A DNA stretch of 64,000 nucleotides from Salvator merianae (GCA_003586115.2 QVOM02000053.1:8688072-8752071); one strand, 5' to 3'; positions 34,396-45,872 are shown, numbered from the stretch's first letter. Notes: generated from the sequence alone by a model not told the origin. A program made the numbers and translations.

Positions 34396-35691
34396 GGGTT
34401 TGCCTATGCAAGGGGTTGACTTTGAAGTGGATCCAGCATCACTCTCCCAGATCAGGATACCTTGGCATCATTCTTGATGCTAAAAAGAAACTCTAAAGTT
34501 GGAATAAGGATAGGAACCTTGCTTCCCAAATGGCAGATGGAAGGCAACAGCATCTGGGCACAACTGCTGCCAACTCTAGAAGCGTAATTTCTCTAGCAGG
34601 AGCCATGGAGATAGGTCCCAGGGGCCATGATTCTGCATTCTATCAGATGTGGCAGCAAGAAGAAGTTTGATCCTGTTAATGGTTCCATTGATGGGTTGGC
34701 GGAGATCTCTGTGCGGCTGTAGGCTGAGACTGTATGATGGAGTCACAGCCATGGTTTGCCTTTTCTTTCTTCCAGGATATTTTTTCAACAGCAGCTCATA
34801 TTCATAGAACATCTCCTGTTCTAGAACTAAATAGACCTGAGCCTGCTTAGTTTCTAAGCTCAGGCACAGTGGTTATATCAAGAATAAAATGGAGCAGATG
34901 AAGTGACTTAGAACCACGCTATTTTAAGTAAAGTTGGGGATGTAAATCAACATTCTGTTAGTTACTTGCTTTCTGTGTATTATATTTGTGCATTGCATTT
35001 ATGCCTTATTCTGAAGTTGTGTTTAGAAGCCAAGACAAGTGATTACTTTTGAAAAGCCTGTACACTATCCATTATTAAATTGATTATTTAAATCCCATTT
35101 AAAACTAGAAGCCAGATGGCAATTTTCCATTCTTTGTTGCTATTGGCAACCACCAACCCCAAACTGAAAGATTTTCCATCATTCATTTGTGTACAACCAG
35201 ATCAACATGATTATGATTATACTTTTTTTAAAAAAAAATCTCATGGTGCTTTTTTTTTTAAAAGACATCATCTATAGGAGTTAAAACATTTATAGTTGCA
35301 GGCCTTATATGCTAAAAATGTTATCACAATGGCAGTTTGAAAAGACTCAAGGTAAACCGTATGACCAACAATGTTATTCCTTGTTCATCATTAGCAAATA
35401 ATTAATCCTTAGAAAATTATATGTGATAACAGAGCAGCCATTTAAATTCCAGCTTATCCCTTGTCAAGAGGCAGAGAAATCGATGTATGCAAAATGTAAT
35501 GCCATGTGAAAAAATCAAAAGTTAGGCGGAGTTCAGTGAGACATGGCCCGTTTTTGAACTCACCTCTCTGTGGTCTGAACCAATGGGTCTGGATAGTCAG
35601 GCCTACTGGTTCAGACTATGGAAAATCATGGTTTGGAACAGCACATCATGCTAGTCCTGAAAGATCTGATTGGTTGACTGTTCACTACTGA
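34396..35691. other. Unassigned DNA
   Basis: 35100-35480 is AT-rich and repeat-poor. At 35574-35616 an 18-bp inverted repeat (TCTGAACCAATGGGTCTG against CAGGCCTACTGGTTCAGA) follows GGCCCGTTTTTGAACTCACC and may be another GGCC-ended element. No gene. Confidence 0.4.
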
Positions 35692-35995
35692 GCCCAAATC
35701 AAGGTGTTCATGTTAACACGCAAGGCCCTAAGTGGCTTGGGTCCTGGTTATCTGAAGGAGTGCCTTCTCTTAGATAGACCTGCCTGAGTATTGAGATCTC
35801 AAGGAGCGGGCATTCTTGTAGTTCTTGTGGGGACATGCAGGAGGGCCTTTTCAGTGGTGGGCCCCGGATTCTGGAACAGCCTCGCTCTGAATGTTAGCCA
35901 GGACCCTACATTATATGGTTTTTCAACACCTGGTTAAAATATGCCTCTTCATCCAGGCCTTTTGTAAGACCTATAGAACAAAATGACAGTTGCTT
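35692..35995 (+). mobile_element. L2-like LINE, C-terminal ORF2 end
   Basis: Plus-strand frames read 'F.V.MLTRKALSGLGPGYL', then 'RRAFSVVGPRFWNSL', the end of the L2-type polyprotein, whose pattern is FK.L.LT.KAL.GLGP.YL...RAFSVVAP.LWNSLP. Frameshifts and stops are present. It lies 181 bp from the RANBP10 exon on the opposite strand. Confidence 0.7.
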
Positions 35996-36176
35996 CCATG
36001 AAGCCGTGAGCCTTGGCACACAATCCATTCCTACCCTCCATCTTCAGCAACTGCAGCACAGAAAGGTGCCTCCAAAGAAGAACAGAGCAGCTTTCCTCTG
36101 GAGGGTCACTTGCACATACTAAGTTTGATATACTCTAGGAAGTCAGGAAAGTGCTTTCTGCTATTCTGATTCCTAC

Positions 36177-36301
36177 CCATGCTGGAGTCATCTGTCTGTA
36201 GGATCTCTTCATGCTTGTAAGTGCCATTCATTATCCGTGAAGCAGAATTCTCTAGGACCCCATTTGGGTAATGCTCTGCCTCCATCTCCATCTCACTGTC
36301 A
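36177..36301 (-). CDS. RANBP10: RANBP10 internal exon (isolated)
   Basis: On the minus strand, 125 bp encode 41 full codons with a split codon at each end. The reading begins [16 protein letters not shown] and closes [18 protein letters not shown], recognisable as the linker before the C-terminal CRA region of RanBP10. The paralogue RanBP9 (RanBPM) differs here. RanBP10 has SPRY, LisH, CTLH and CRA domains, binds Ran and tubulin, and belongs to the CTLH E3 ubiquitin ligase complex. The acceptor is a pyrimidine-rich stretch ending TTTTGGCACAG. The donor reads ATGG followed by GTAGGA. The one-base overhang G would rebuild the expected Asp with the next exon. There is no stop or frameshift. I found no neighbouring RanBP10 exon for 36 kb downstream or 27 kb upstream, which is odd. 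Either the introns are huge or this is a duplicated, detached exon. Confidence 0.8.
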
Positions 36302-36540
36302 CTGTGCCAAAAGGTAAGTAATTCATTGGTGAGAAGAAAAAAATGGCTGTACAGAAAAGGCAGCTTCAGTTGAGGGCCAAAGTATACTGCAAATTAACAG
36401 TCAAGGGTTTGGGGAGCCGGGCAGCAGTCGTCAGGTTAGGTTTATTTGTTTAGAGTATTTCTTTAATACTTTAGAAAGCCAGGTATTGATTCAACTGAGG
36501 GGGATATGACTGATATAAAGCTTTCTCTGTGTGCCCCTTT

Positions 36541-36680
36541 CCAAAGGAAGTAAAGAGGCTGACCACAGCAGAAAGAGCCTTCTCAGTTGTGGCTCCCAGG
36601 CACCCCAGAGAGATCCACCTGGTGTAATCCTTATATAGCTTTGAATGCCAGGTGAAGACATTTTTATTTACTCAAGTATT
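36541..36680 (+). mobile_element. L2-like LINE, C-terminal fragment
   Basis: Plus-strand translation gives AERAFSVVAPRHPREIHL and, after a stop, a 'VKTFLF' block, both typical of the extreme end of L2-type ORF2. It lies 240 bp from the RANBP10 exon. Confidence 0.6.
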
Positions 36681-36782
36681 TCAGGAACCTGGCTGTACAG
36701 TTGCAATACTATTTTTAATGACATGTTTTTACTGACACTGTTTTTATATATGACATATATAGATGTGTGTATATATACATTT

Positions 36783-36885
36783 AATATATTTATTTTTATT
36801 TATTTATTTAAGAATTTATATCCCACCCTTCACCAGAAGGTCCCAGGGCATGGTCACAATAATAAAAAGATAAAATATACGAAGT
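36783..36885 (-). repeat. (TTTA)n-tailed retroposon end
   Basis: TTTATTTTTATTTATTTATT followed by AATTTATATCCCACCCTTCA and CCAGAAGGTCCCAGGGC, the reverse complement of a squamate LINE/SINE 3' end. Confidence 0.65.
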
Positions 36886-37905
36886 ATTTTTAAACATATT
36901 TAAAATATGACCATTTAAAATATGGCAGAGGAACTCCAAAGTCATCAAAGGCTAAAATCAAGGTGGTCAGATCCAAATATGTAACTTTTTTGTCCTGAAC
37001 TACAGGCTCTGCATTTACAACAATTCTTTCTTTTTTTTTTTTTTAAAGGGGGCAGATTGCCATAATTCACAAACTATTTATGTTATGGCAATTTTTAGAA
37101 ACCAGCTCCTAGCCGATGTAAATGCTCAAATAGATGGAATTTGCTAGAGAACACAGTGCATTTCTAATCAAACATTGCAAAAATGCATTAATCAGTATTT
37201 CATAGTTCATTACAATCTGACTAATTCTGAAATTCTTCATGTAAATTGATTATGTGTCTGCCACATTCAGATAAATGAACTTTTGTTTTAAGCAACCTTT
37301 ACAGAGGAGGCCATAATTCTCTATGGCTGAGGTGTGAGACAGTTCTGATTGTCACTCTTGACACAGCAGACAATTGGTAAAGCCCTGCTCTTGGTCTCTT
37401 TTCCAAAATACATTCCAACTAGCATGAATGTTGTCACAGAGAACAAGAAGTAGAATAACAACAAAACTTCCTTGTGGGACAAGCTTGAATGCAAACAGGC
37501 ACCAAGGCTGAGCTTAAACTTTGTTTCCATTTTTGGGGTATATTTCTACCCCAGGGCATCTGGAAAGCTATTCTGTGATCTTTAATACTAGAATTTTGGG
37601 TATGAATTGTGGGGGAAAAAAAACACCTTTTTAGGATACATAGTTTGGCTGCCAAGGGAAAATTACAAGACACTTGGGGGTGGAAATCTAAAAGATAAAA
37701 GTTAATGGTAATAAAAGTTTTGATAATAAAAAGGAAGGGTTAGCTGTATTTTAATGCTTATTTGATGCCCTTCTTGCAAGATACATATACTTTATTTTGA
37801 AGAAAAAGAAGAAGAAGGAGAAGAAGATGTTACAAAAACCCTCCCAATGAATGGCTGCACCTTAGTCACTCTCCAGGATCAATAGAGTTTCCTGAATTCC
37901 ATATT
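36886..37905. other. Unassigned DNA
   Basis: A poly(T) run lies at 37029-37045. 37050-37310 is AT-rich and repeat-poor. No gene recognised. Confidence 0.4.
37798..37832. repeat. (GAA)n purine tract
   Basis: Over 30 consecutive purines built from GAA and AAG units with one GGA. Confidence 0.9.
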
Positions 37906-38205
37906 AGAAGAAGAAGAACTTGGTTTTTATACCCCGCTTTTCTCAGCCGAAGCTGACTCAAAGCGGCTTACAAGGTTATTTTTCGCCCGAAGGCTTACAT
38001 CTGTCTATCTTCCCCATCACACAGTGTGATGCTCCCTATTTATCTACTTGCAGTTACTTGCTTTTGAACAGCTAGGTTGGCTGGAGCTAGAGGCCAGTAG
38101 AGGGCGCTCATCCCCTCTACACAGCAGACAGGGGCCTTGAACTCCCATCCTCCTATTGAAAGATCAGTGCCTTAGCCTTCTGCACCACCGTGCCTGCATT
38201 AGAGG
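37906..38205 (-). mobile_element. tRNA-derived SINE, squamate type
   Basis: On the minus strand the tRNA-like head contains a box A matching the consensus, TGGTGCAGAAGG (38176-38187), and a near-consensus box B, AGTTCAAGGCC (38133-38143). The body ends with the AGCGGCTTTGAG and GCGGGGTATAAAAACCAAG stretch followed by a TTCTTC tail. This body is widespread in lizards. Orientation and both internal RNA polymerase III boxes are visible. Confidence 0.75.
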
Positions 38206-39242
38206 TGCCTGGTGCCCACTATGAATGATGAAATGGTGGACAGAGGCAGCTAAAAGGAAGTAATAACAAGCACAGAATTGGTAGTGTTAATGATAGGTGA
38301 AGCACTATAATGCTGCAACTGTGTGCAAATCTTCATGAATATTGAACCGGCTGCACATACACTGTACAATCTTGAATTGAGACATGAATGAAGGAGAAAG
38401 AGAGAAAGGAATGAAGCTCTGAGTTGATCGAGCTGCTGCCTTCTTGGCTCTTATGGGCCACCTACTCTTGGGTTAACCTAGGCCACTGTTCATTTAGAAC
38501 TCACTGATACTGCGCCAATGATTAACGCTAATTATATTATTATTTAAAAAAAAGCTTTCTTAGGAAGGCAACCTGCTGTTCTCTTATTCTTGACAACTGT
38601 TCACCTTGCCTCAGCATTCATCCGAGAAACCGCTATATTCTAAAATACTGATACATCAAAGCTTGCCAATAGCCACTCTGTCAGCATTTTGCATTTCACT
38701 TATTTGGCTGTCTATACAGAGTTTTAACACTGTGGTCTTGTGCCAAGAACATCTATCTAATGATAAATTGCTATGACAGTGAAAAATATGCTTTTTGGAT
38801 GATGTGTAAATTATTGATGGGACAGTACTGCCAAAATTTGTCGGCACAACCAGCTACTTAGCTCACTAGCACACGTTGATATTTAGAGGAATTTTTAGAA
38901 GATTGGTCTTCTTTTTCCTGTCCTATTTCCCCCCTTCCCCTCCCCCCTTTTAACATACATGGCTGTGCTTCCAAATTCTCAAAATGCCTGCTTTGAACAT
39001 CTTGTATAAATTCTTAGGTATCCTTAAGATCTTAGGCATTCTGTATCTTATGCAATACCATAGGAGAGATCTCTGAAGTAAGTTTAGGTGAGCTTCAGAC
39101 TTGCCTGTCTCTTCCTCCCTCGGATTCTGTACACAGAAAAAAAAAACTTTTTTTGGGAAATAGACTACAATTTAGAGGATGTACACCCTTTGTGCCCAGA
39201 GAGCATTCTGGGAAGCTCTGAACAATGAAGTAGGCTGAGTAA
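38206..39242. other. Unassigned DNA
   Basis: 38490-38660 is repeat-free and has ATTAACGCTAATTAT homeodomain-like sites. No gene. Confidence 0.4.
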
Positions 39243-39420
39243 TAGAGATGAGTAAGGTTCAGTTTGTATTCAAAAATTCAATCGAATAGTATGTGTTCAA
39301 AGTTGTTCACATGGAACTGAACATGTGTTTAGTCAAACAGCTGGAAGTTTGATTGAACTGAACAGCCCCACACTTGTGAACACAATCTATTTGATTGAAC
39401 AGTTTGTGTTCACAGTGTTG
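39243..39420. mobile_element. hAT-like element, one end
   Basis: TAGAGATGAGTAAGGTTCAG followed by repeated TTC and GTTC-rich sequence resembles the left end of squamate hAT elements. A matching right end (CATCTCTA) was not found. Confidence 0.45.
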
Positions 39421-40164
39421 TAATGTTGTTGTGATATAGTCAGAAATTGTTGCATTTCTAGCGCAGGGCTGTGGTCTTTTGAGCCAAGATGGGATCTACT
39501 TGGCTTTGGAAGAGCCCTATTGGAAGCTTTATTTTCAAGAGGAAGTGGTTCTTCTGCTTGTCCTTTCCTAGCCAATTTTACTATGGGAAGAAATGTAGAC
39601 CAATCAAATTCTAGGAGCAGCACTGAATGAATCCAGCAGTTCTTCACTGTTGTTCAAAGTCTTATCTTGGGTTTATACCATTTGTTATACATGTATATTT
39701 TTGAACCAAAGAAATGGGACTGAGATGTCATAAAGTTTCAAAGAAACCTCTTCATTGGCCAGCCAGTGTGATTTGGCCTGAGGTGTAGCCCAAAGCAAGA
39801 TATCGCTACATTCCTTTTAAGTAGATTAAACCCAAAGTAAAGATGTAGCTTGGAGGCTTTTTTCTTGATGTAACTGTGATGGTTTTAACCACACTGATTT
39901 CATGTACTGGGGAAAGATCAGAAAATTTATGGGGGGGAGGAGAAAAGGAAACTTAATTCTTTTTCCCCTGACTGTTTCTGGAAAATATATTCATTGCTTT
40001 ATTGATGGACGATTTCAGAGCACAAGACAAAAAGGAATATAAGGCAAATGAGTAAAAAATTATAACAGAAATATCAAGGCAAATGCTGAGAGGGTTGCAA
40101 TCCATGAAAGAAGGACGAACCAACCTTAGAAAAAAAATCATTTCCCCATTGCCTCAGGAAACTC
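39421..40164. other. Unassigned DNA
   Basis: A G-run lies at about 39932. The 86-codon minus frame at 39387-39647 has no motif. No gene recognised. Confidence 0.4.
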
Positions 40165-40390
40165 AGGCTGAATTTCCACTTATATTCTGTGGCAGCTACC
40201 TTCTGGGATGACAGGGGAGGTGCCCTGATCTACCATGGGAAAAAGGTTGGACCAAGGTGGCATGGACAGAAACCTTGAACATAGTTGCAAGCCTTATGGA
40301 GCCCCCACCCTGCCACAAAACAAGGTCTGTCTGGCCAGCACACCTGCTGTCTCTGCAGCACATCCTACACCATCCATCCATGGAACAGCT
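40165..40390 (+). mobile_element. Family D left part
   Basis: AGGCTGAATTTCCACTTATA, then GGGGAGGTGCCCTGATCTAC and CATGGGAAAAAGG, match AGGCTACATTTCCACTTCCT and GGGAGGTTCCCTGATCCACC of the copy at 56758. Confidence 0.6.
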
Positions 40391-41669
40391 GTAATCATGG
40401 CTGTGTAGATATAAGCTACATATTTTCTGATAAGCCAGGTGTTCTCAAATTGCACTTTCTGCTTCTCCTTTGTAAAATCACCTTTATGGCCATTATCAAC
40501 CATTACACAATGGTCGATGTCCTGTTGATGATTCTCTAAAGCAACAAAAGAACATGAGGAAGGAAGGATTTTTTTAAAAAAACTGGCCTTCAATAGTTTC
40601 CCTGTCCTAAAATATGCACCAGCTTATTATTACCATACTTAACTAAATGTACTGTCTTATCCTCAAATGTCAGAATTTGAAAGCACTGATAGGCAATCCA
40701 AATTAAGCAGGTTATTCCTTGGTTGCTGAATGGCAAAAGCTAGTGAAAATACTGTAATTTGTAAAACTCTATTCCCTTAAAAAAATGTTGGTGATTTTGA
40801 CTTTTGACTAGTTAATGGGAATGTGTCCCCCCACTCCACCTTGCCTTGCTATTATCTCTTTCCTTGACTTTCCAGGTCAATAGTTTTTCTGCTTGAGAGT
40901 TCATTCTGCTCAGACTGATATGCTGTCTTTTTAATGAGGTTATTTCTGGGTTATTACCCTTCTTGTTATATGATATCTTATAAGAAAGACCTAATTGATG
41001 TAGATCAAATACAGCATGTTGGGGAAAATCAAAAGAATCTTTTACATATTCCTCTGTTTGGAAGTTCATTAGTGTTATAGAATTAAGTGTTAGGCTGCTA
41101 CTTTTGGAGAAAAAGTCAGTTTTGAGGTCCAAAAACATGCACAAGTTTTGGGTTTCTTTTTTGTAAAAAAATAACTACTGTGCATTGGCTGGTCGATAAA
41201 GACAGAATTTTAAGGAAACCACTGGCATTTGAATGTGCTGAGTAAGCATCAGAGAGAAATTAGTCTGAAAAGTGTTTGGTGGGGTGCGGTTTAATTGTAC
41301 ACCTCAGTACCTCTGCAACATCTTTAACCAAGCGTTCTTACATAAGCTGTTAAACTTTAGGTTAATTTTTATAGATATTTTCTAGACATATGGATAGGAA
41401 ATAATTGAAAGCATTCCTCCCACCAAAAAGCTTCTGTGCTAATCCTTTAGTTCTGTATATCCTTTAAAGTAAATTATGGGTGTCTCCAGATGGCAGGAGG
41501 CAAACCCAGACTGTTAGCTCGGTCTACCAGCTCCTTCTGTTATTGTTCCTGTCCCAAATATCCAGATGCTAGCCAAGCATCCGCCCACTTTCCTTTGTTT
41601 TTTTCCCCCCTGTGCTTTGCTATCATCCTTGTATTTGACCATGATATCCTTCTGGGGGAGACTATGGAG
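40391..41669. other. Unassigned DNA
   Basis: No gene or recognised repeat. The 110-codon minus frame at 40812-41144 is Lys/Ser-rich with no motif. Confidence 0.4.
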
Positions 41670-42185
41670 TTTAGGACTTAGAGGCACTGTGTTACAGTGG
41701 TTCCACTCCTATCTCTAAGGCTGATTCCAGAGGGTAGTTGTGGGAAATTCCTGCTCCTCATCCTGGGAACTCAGGGGTACAGTTCCTCAGGGGTCGATCT
41801 TATCTTCCATGCTTTTCAATATCTATATGAAACCACTGGGGGAGGTCATCAGGAGATTTGGAGTGAGGTGTCATCAATATGCAGATGCCATCCAGTTCTA
41901 CAACTCTGTGACATCTGAATCAGGACAGGTGGTTGAAGTGCTAGACAGGTGCCTAGAGGCAGTAATGGGCTGGATGAGGACCAATAAACTCTAGCTGAAT
42001 CCAGACAAGATGGAGGTGCTGTGTATCACAGGGTCTTGAGTCCATGAAGTTGGGAGGCATCTGGTCCTTAATGGGGTTGCTTTGACCTGGAAAGGACAGG
42101 TGTGAAATCTGGGTGTGCTCTTGGACTCTGCGCTTATGCTTGAAACTTAGGTGGAGGCCAGCTGAGGCATCCTGCCTTTCTCTCC
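41670..42185 (+). mobile_element. L2-like LINE, reverse transcriptase with lost active site
   Basis: The frame at 41740-41994 carries reverse transcriptase motif B (VPQGSILSSMLFNIYMKPLG) and the motif C region, but the catalytic YADD has become YADA. A stop follows NKL, then LNPDKMEVL and a 'NLGVLLDSALMLET' block continue in frame-broken form. The order agrees with L2-type ORF2. Upstream, 'LQWFHSYL' in another frame matches the segment before motif B. The enzyme cannot work. Confidence 0.85.
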
Positions 42186-42189
42186 AACC

Positions 42190-42410
42190 TGGAGGCAGTA
42201 CCTAGACATCCATTCTAGTAGCCATTGATACATCTGTCCTTCATGAATTTGTGAACCCTTTCTTAAAGCTATCCGGGCTGGTTGTTATCACCCCCTCTTC
42301 TGGGAATAAATTTCATAGACCAATGACTCTCTGGATGAAAAAAATCTTTACATTCTTCATCCTAGCTCTTCTGCCCCCTTGTTCTTGTTTTCCACATCTT
42401 CTCAAAAAAG
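42190..42410 (-). mobile_element. CR1-like LINE 3' coding end
   Basis: Minus-strand translation gives MKNVKIFFIQRVIGL, then NLFPEEGVITTSPDSFKKGF, matching the CR1-group C-terminal pattern (K.FF.QRV...WN.LPE.VV.A.S...FK...D). It abuts the L2 fragment head to tail. Confidence 0.65.
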
Positions 42411-42545
42411 TAAATGAAAACTTGCACTAATGTAACAAGTCATTGGAAGGCAGAGTATTATGGGGAAGATTTGCCATTGCTAAAGTCTTATCTCTAGTAT
42501 TTGATCTTAAATCTGGATGTTCAACTTAGGAACTATGATCATATG

Positions 42546-42587
42546 TAGCCTTTTTTGAGAGACCAGTAGCCTTTTTTGAGAGACCAA
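42546..42587. repeat. 21-bp tandem duplication
   Basis: TAGCCTTTTTTGAGAGACCA plus G at 42546-42566 is repeated at 42567-42587 with one final base change. Confidence 0.9.
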
Positions 42588-43797
42588 CAACGATATCTTG
42601 AAGTTAAAGTGATATATTTCTGTTCCTATATTTTTCCTACTACAGAAGCTTTTTTTTTTTTCTGTATCACTGAAAAGGCATAAAGATTTAAAAGGTTCAG
42701 TCATCTACACATTGTTAATTCTGCAGTTATAATTGGTTATTCCTTGCCACCACCTAAAAAGTACAGATATTCATTGATCCATGTGATTTAAATAAAGTTA
42801 TAAAATATTAACGTTAACCAATTAATAGTTTTGAAGAAAAAGCAGATAATCTTTCAGAAACCAGAAGTATTCTCCATACTAGATGTTGGACATGCATTTT
42901 TGCAAGTGGAAGTTAGGTGAGTCAAAGTGTAAGTTAATGACTTTGCATTTACCGTTTGGACATTATAAATTCACGTGAATGCTGTCTGGCATTACTTCTG
43001 CTTCTGTGATATTTCAAAAAGTCATTGCAGAGATTGTAAGATTACAAGGTGTGGGAGAAATAATGGTTGATTATTTAATTCGAAGCAGAGGCCTCTGTGA
43101 GCATAGTGGATTATTTGCATGGAGGGAAGAATACTTAGTATTGAAATGCAGACAGAGGCTCCCCCCCCCCCGCCAGTTTCCTTTCTCTATCCAAGTAGAC
43201 CTCCAGAATGGCAGTTTTTTAAAAGGAATTTTTATACAAATAAGGACAAGGCAAGAATTTGAAACGAGGAGGACAAGAAATATAAGTCTCAGCCCTCCCT
43301 GGCCATCACAGGTTAAGTTTGGAAAAGCGGGAGACACTGAGTGATATGTTTGGTGAGAAGAATAGAACAACAACAACAAAAAAAAAATTGGCAGTTTCTG
43401 TTAAATTTGTCCCAAATGTCAAATATTCTTGAGTTACAGTAGTTAATTTGTCCCAAAGTGAGCTGAGCTGGTGCTTTTTATTTACTCTTTTTAATTTGTT
43501 TCCAATGGCCCATACCCCAAATATTGTTTGCAACTGTCTTGAATTTTGAAAATGGTTTACTGTGTACCAGGATGGTCCTGCTGTTGATGAACAATATGTA
43601 GTTTTTGTTGGAAGAAGAAAGCAGAAATTCCACCTTTGGGGAATGTTACAGGGAAGAGAAACTGAGAAAGGTACTGCTTAGTGTGGCAGTTAAAGCAGAA
43701 AATTGCCCCCTGCCATGCAATCCCCAAATTTTAAGATAGAATGTCCGAAGGAGGAAGAGTATACTGTTTGGAGTCTGCTGCTTGGCTCTAGGGATCT
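42588..43797. other. Unassigned DNA
   Basis: A C-run lies at 43160-43171. The plus frame at 42979-43344 and the minus frame at 43071-43379 overlap and have no motif. Confidence 0.4.
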
Positions 43798-44080
43798 GTT
43801 CGCACTTACCTATTAGTCAACAAGTGGATGCTCACTGGATAAGTGCATTTGCACTGCCTGGAACCGCAATGTCTTGGAGCAGTTACAACCACTCCTGAAC
43901 ATTATTAGCTGTGTGGACAACAAAATCCACAGCTTGACTGCGAGTGGCTAGATTGTTCCTGTCAGCAGCATTTGCATCTTCTTCTGGGTGTGAATGTTGC
44001 GAAGTGGTTGGATGTTGCTGTGGCCACTGTAATGGTGATTGGAACTGCAATCACAGTGCGTGTGCTGGAGTCCCAGTACA
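43798..44080 (+). mobile_element. Family B element
   Basis: TCTGTTCGCACTTACCTATT at the start. A subterminal hairpin at 43802-43846 pairs GCACTTA with TAAGTGC and partly beyond. A second hairpin is TGTGGACAACAAAATCCACA (43914-43933). GTGGCTAGATTGTTCCTGTC matches the copies at 51430 and 56163. Confidence 0.55.
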
Positions 44081-44084
44081 GGAC

Positions 44085-44152
44085 TATTCTAGCGATCTTA
44101 CTGCTGGGTCTTGACCAACTTAGAATCCTATAATTCTACCATTCTACAGTGG
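44085..44152 (+). mobile_element. Possible CR1 3' tip
   Basis: CTTAGAATCCTATAATTCTA followed by CCATTCTAC resembles the ATTCTATG-type CR1 terminus. It is short and decayed. Confidence 0.3.
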
Positions 44153-45127
44153 ACGGAGCGAGAAAAGAAGGAAGGAAGGAAACTTCATACGTGCAAAAAT
44201 GATGACTGTGGTATAATTTTTGCCGTGTTAGTTTTTTACTTAAAGCACACCTCATAAATAGCCAGCTGAAGAATTGCCTCTCTTCTGCTTCTGCGGATCA
44301 GATAGCCAAGACTCCTACCAGGTTGCTGTATATTATTTATGATTCAACTCTGTTGTGAAATCAGCCTTGAGGCTGACCACGTGATAGCATTTCAGTTGTC
44401 ACATTTATTGATTATGACCTCCCATTTTGGGTGTGTGCACACAGGGAGCTGAGGAGAAAGCATTTCGGAGTTTATTGAATGGTTTGACTTTTGCTGGTTC
44501 AGGTGTGCGAAAATGGTTGGACTTTGCCACTGGGATCATTACATAATTTAATGAAAACTTAATAAACTTGTGAAAGCAAAGAAGTATTTAAAGGGCTCCT
44601 AAAGAGATGTTTAAACCTGTTATATGTGCCTGCCTATAAAAAGATTGAATGGTGTTGCCATTCACTAAGGGACCATCTTTGGTAATAAATTTGGATGCAA
44701 TTTCGTTTGCTTTTTTGAACTGCATGTCTTGCAGGTGTAGTCAGAAGTAGCACTTGAGGGGGAAGAATATTATTAAGAACAGAGTGTTCTATTTTATTAC
44801 TACTGCATTTTAGACCATTTTGGCTTTAAATTTTTTAGGAGGATTCTTTCTTTCAAAACTTTAAGTTCTACAATGGAGGTAGCTAACATGTCCCCTTCCA
44901 GGTATGCAACTTTCTCAGTTTGGACAGTATCAAGGGTAGCAATGGGTAAGAAATTCAAGATACCTTCATAAATGGACCTTGGACCTTAAGGACTGAACTG
45001 TAGTCTATATCCAGGTGGTCAAAAAAGTTTGCTCATAATAGCATTCAGGCACAGACACCTCATGTCATCACCCTCTTTGGCTAAAACAACATCAGAGTGA
45101 AATGACATCATCAGTTGGTTTTGACTC
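44153..45127. other. Unassigned DNA
   Basis: A short (GGAA)n patch lies at about 44170-44182. No gene recognised. Confidence 0.4.
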
Positions 45128-45260
45128 TTCCAGAAGTCAAATCCTCTGAAGATGGACATCGTAGCTATGTCCGAAAGCTTAGGTTCTCAGAAGAACTGTG
45201 GAACATGGCACAAATGAGATTGAAACTGGCCGTGAAAGCCTACATTCTACCATCAGAGTG
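45128..45260 (+). mobile_element. Penelope-like terminal repeat fragment with hammerhead-like core
   Basis: CCTCTGAAGATGGACATCGT then AGCTATGTCCGAAAGCTTAG resembles a motif common at the ends of vertebrate Penelope-like elements ('ctgaagatgcc...ggcgaaacgt'). CTGAAGA (45146-45152) and GAAA (45173-45176) bracket a perfect stem (GGACAT, 45154-45159, with ATGTCC, 45167-45172), the layout of a hammerhead ribozyme core with one extra T. GTTCTCAGAAGAAC and GGAACATGGCACAA follow, shared with 55215-55245. Assignment to Penelope is from memory of the motif. Confidence 0.45.
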
Positions 45261-45638
45261 GACTGACAACCCTCTGAGAATATATCACAAACCAAAAAAT
45301 CATGATCTGTTGTCTACCATCCCAGACTACTGGACAAAGAAGAATAGGTTATGTTAGGTTGGTCAGCCACTAACAGCCAAAGACCTGCCTCAATCCAGTC
45401 CCGTTTGGGCCAGATTAGAGCAGCAACACTAGTGGAAAACTTTTGCTTGGTAAGTTGCAGGGGCAAGTAACTCTTTTTAAAATTTTGTTTAGGCCATTAG
45501 TCCCTTTCAATAGGCTTATGGTTTTGGTACATGTGACCCTTCCAAAATTCAGATGGTTATGATTGTATTCTGATGGCTGCCAAGGTTAGGATTGCATTGT
45601 TAGCACAAAGATACTGTATCTATTAATCATTTTCAGCT
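45261..45638. other. Unassigned DNA
   Basis: The 80-codon frame at 45115-45357 runs out of the Penelope-like fragment and shows no motif. Confidence 0.4.
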
Positions 45639-45872
45639 AAAGCTACATACACACCTTTTTTTTTTTTAAAAGTAGTACTAAAGTGTCTTAAAGGAGGTAG
45701 CATGTGGATGCCAGTGCCTCCGTTTCATCTCCAATCCATATTAAAGACCAAGGAATGCATTTTGAAACGGCATTCTCTGCCCTTTACTGTGGGTTAAGGC
45801 ACTAGCGTATGGACATTGACACCTCTAAGCTGCCTTTGAACCACCTTTTTTTACTGTGTGCAGATGTAGCCT
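45639..45872. mobile_element. Family F inverted-repeat element
   Basis: Left end AAAGCTACATACACACCTTT; right end, reverse-complemented, AAGGCTACATCTGCACACAG. The 234-bp interior has no frame. T-runs lie next to both ends. Confidence 0.6.
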
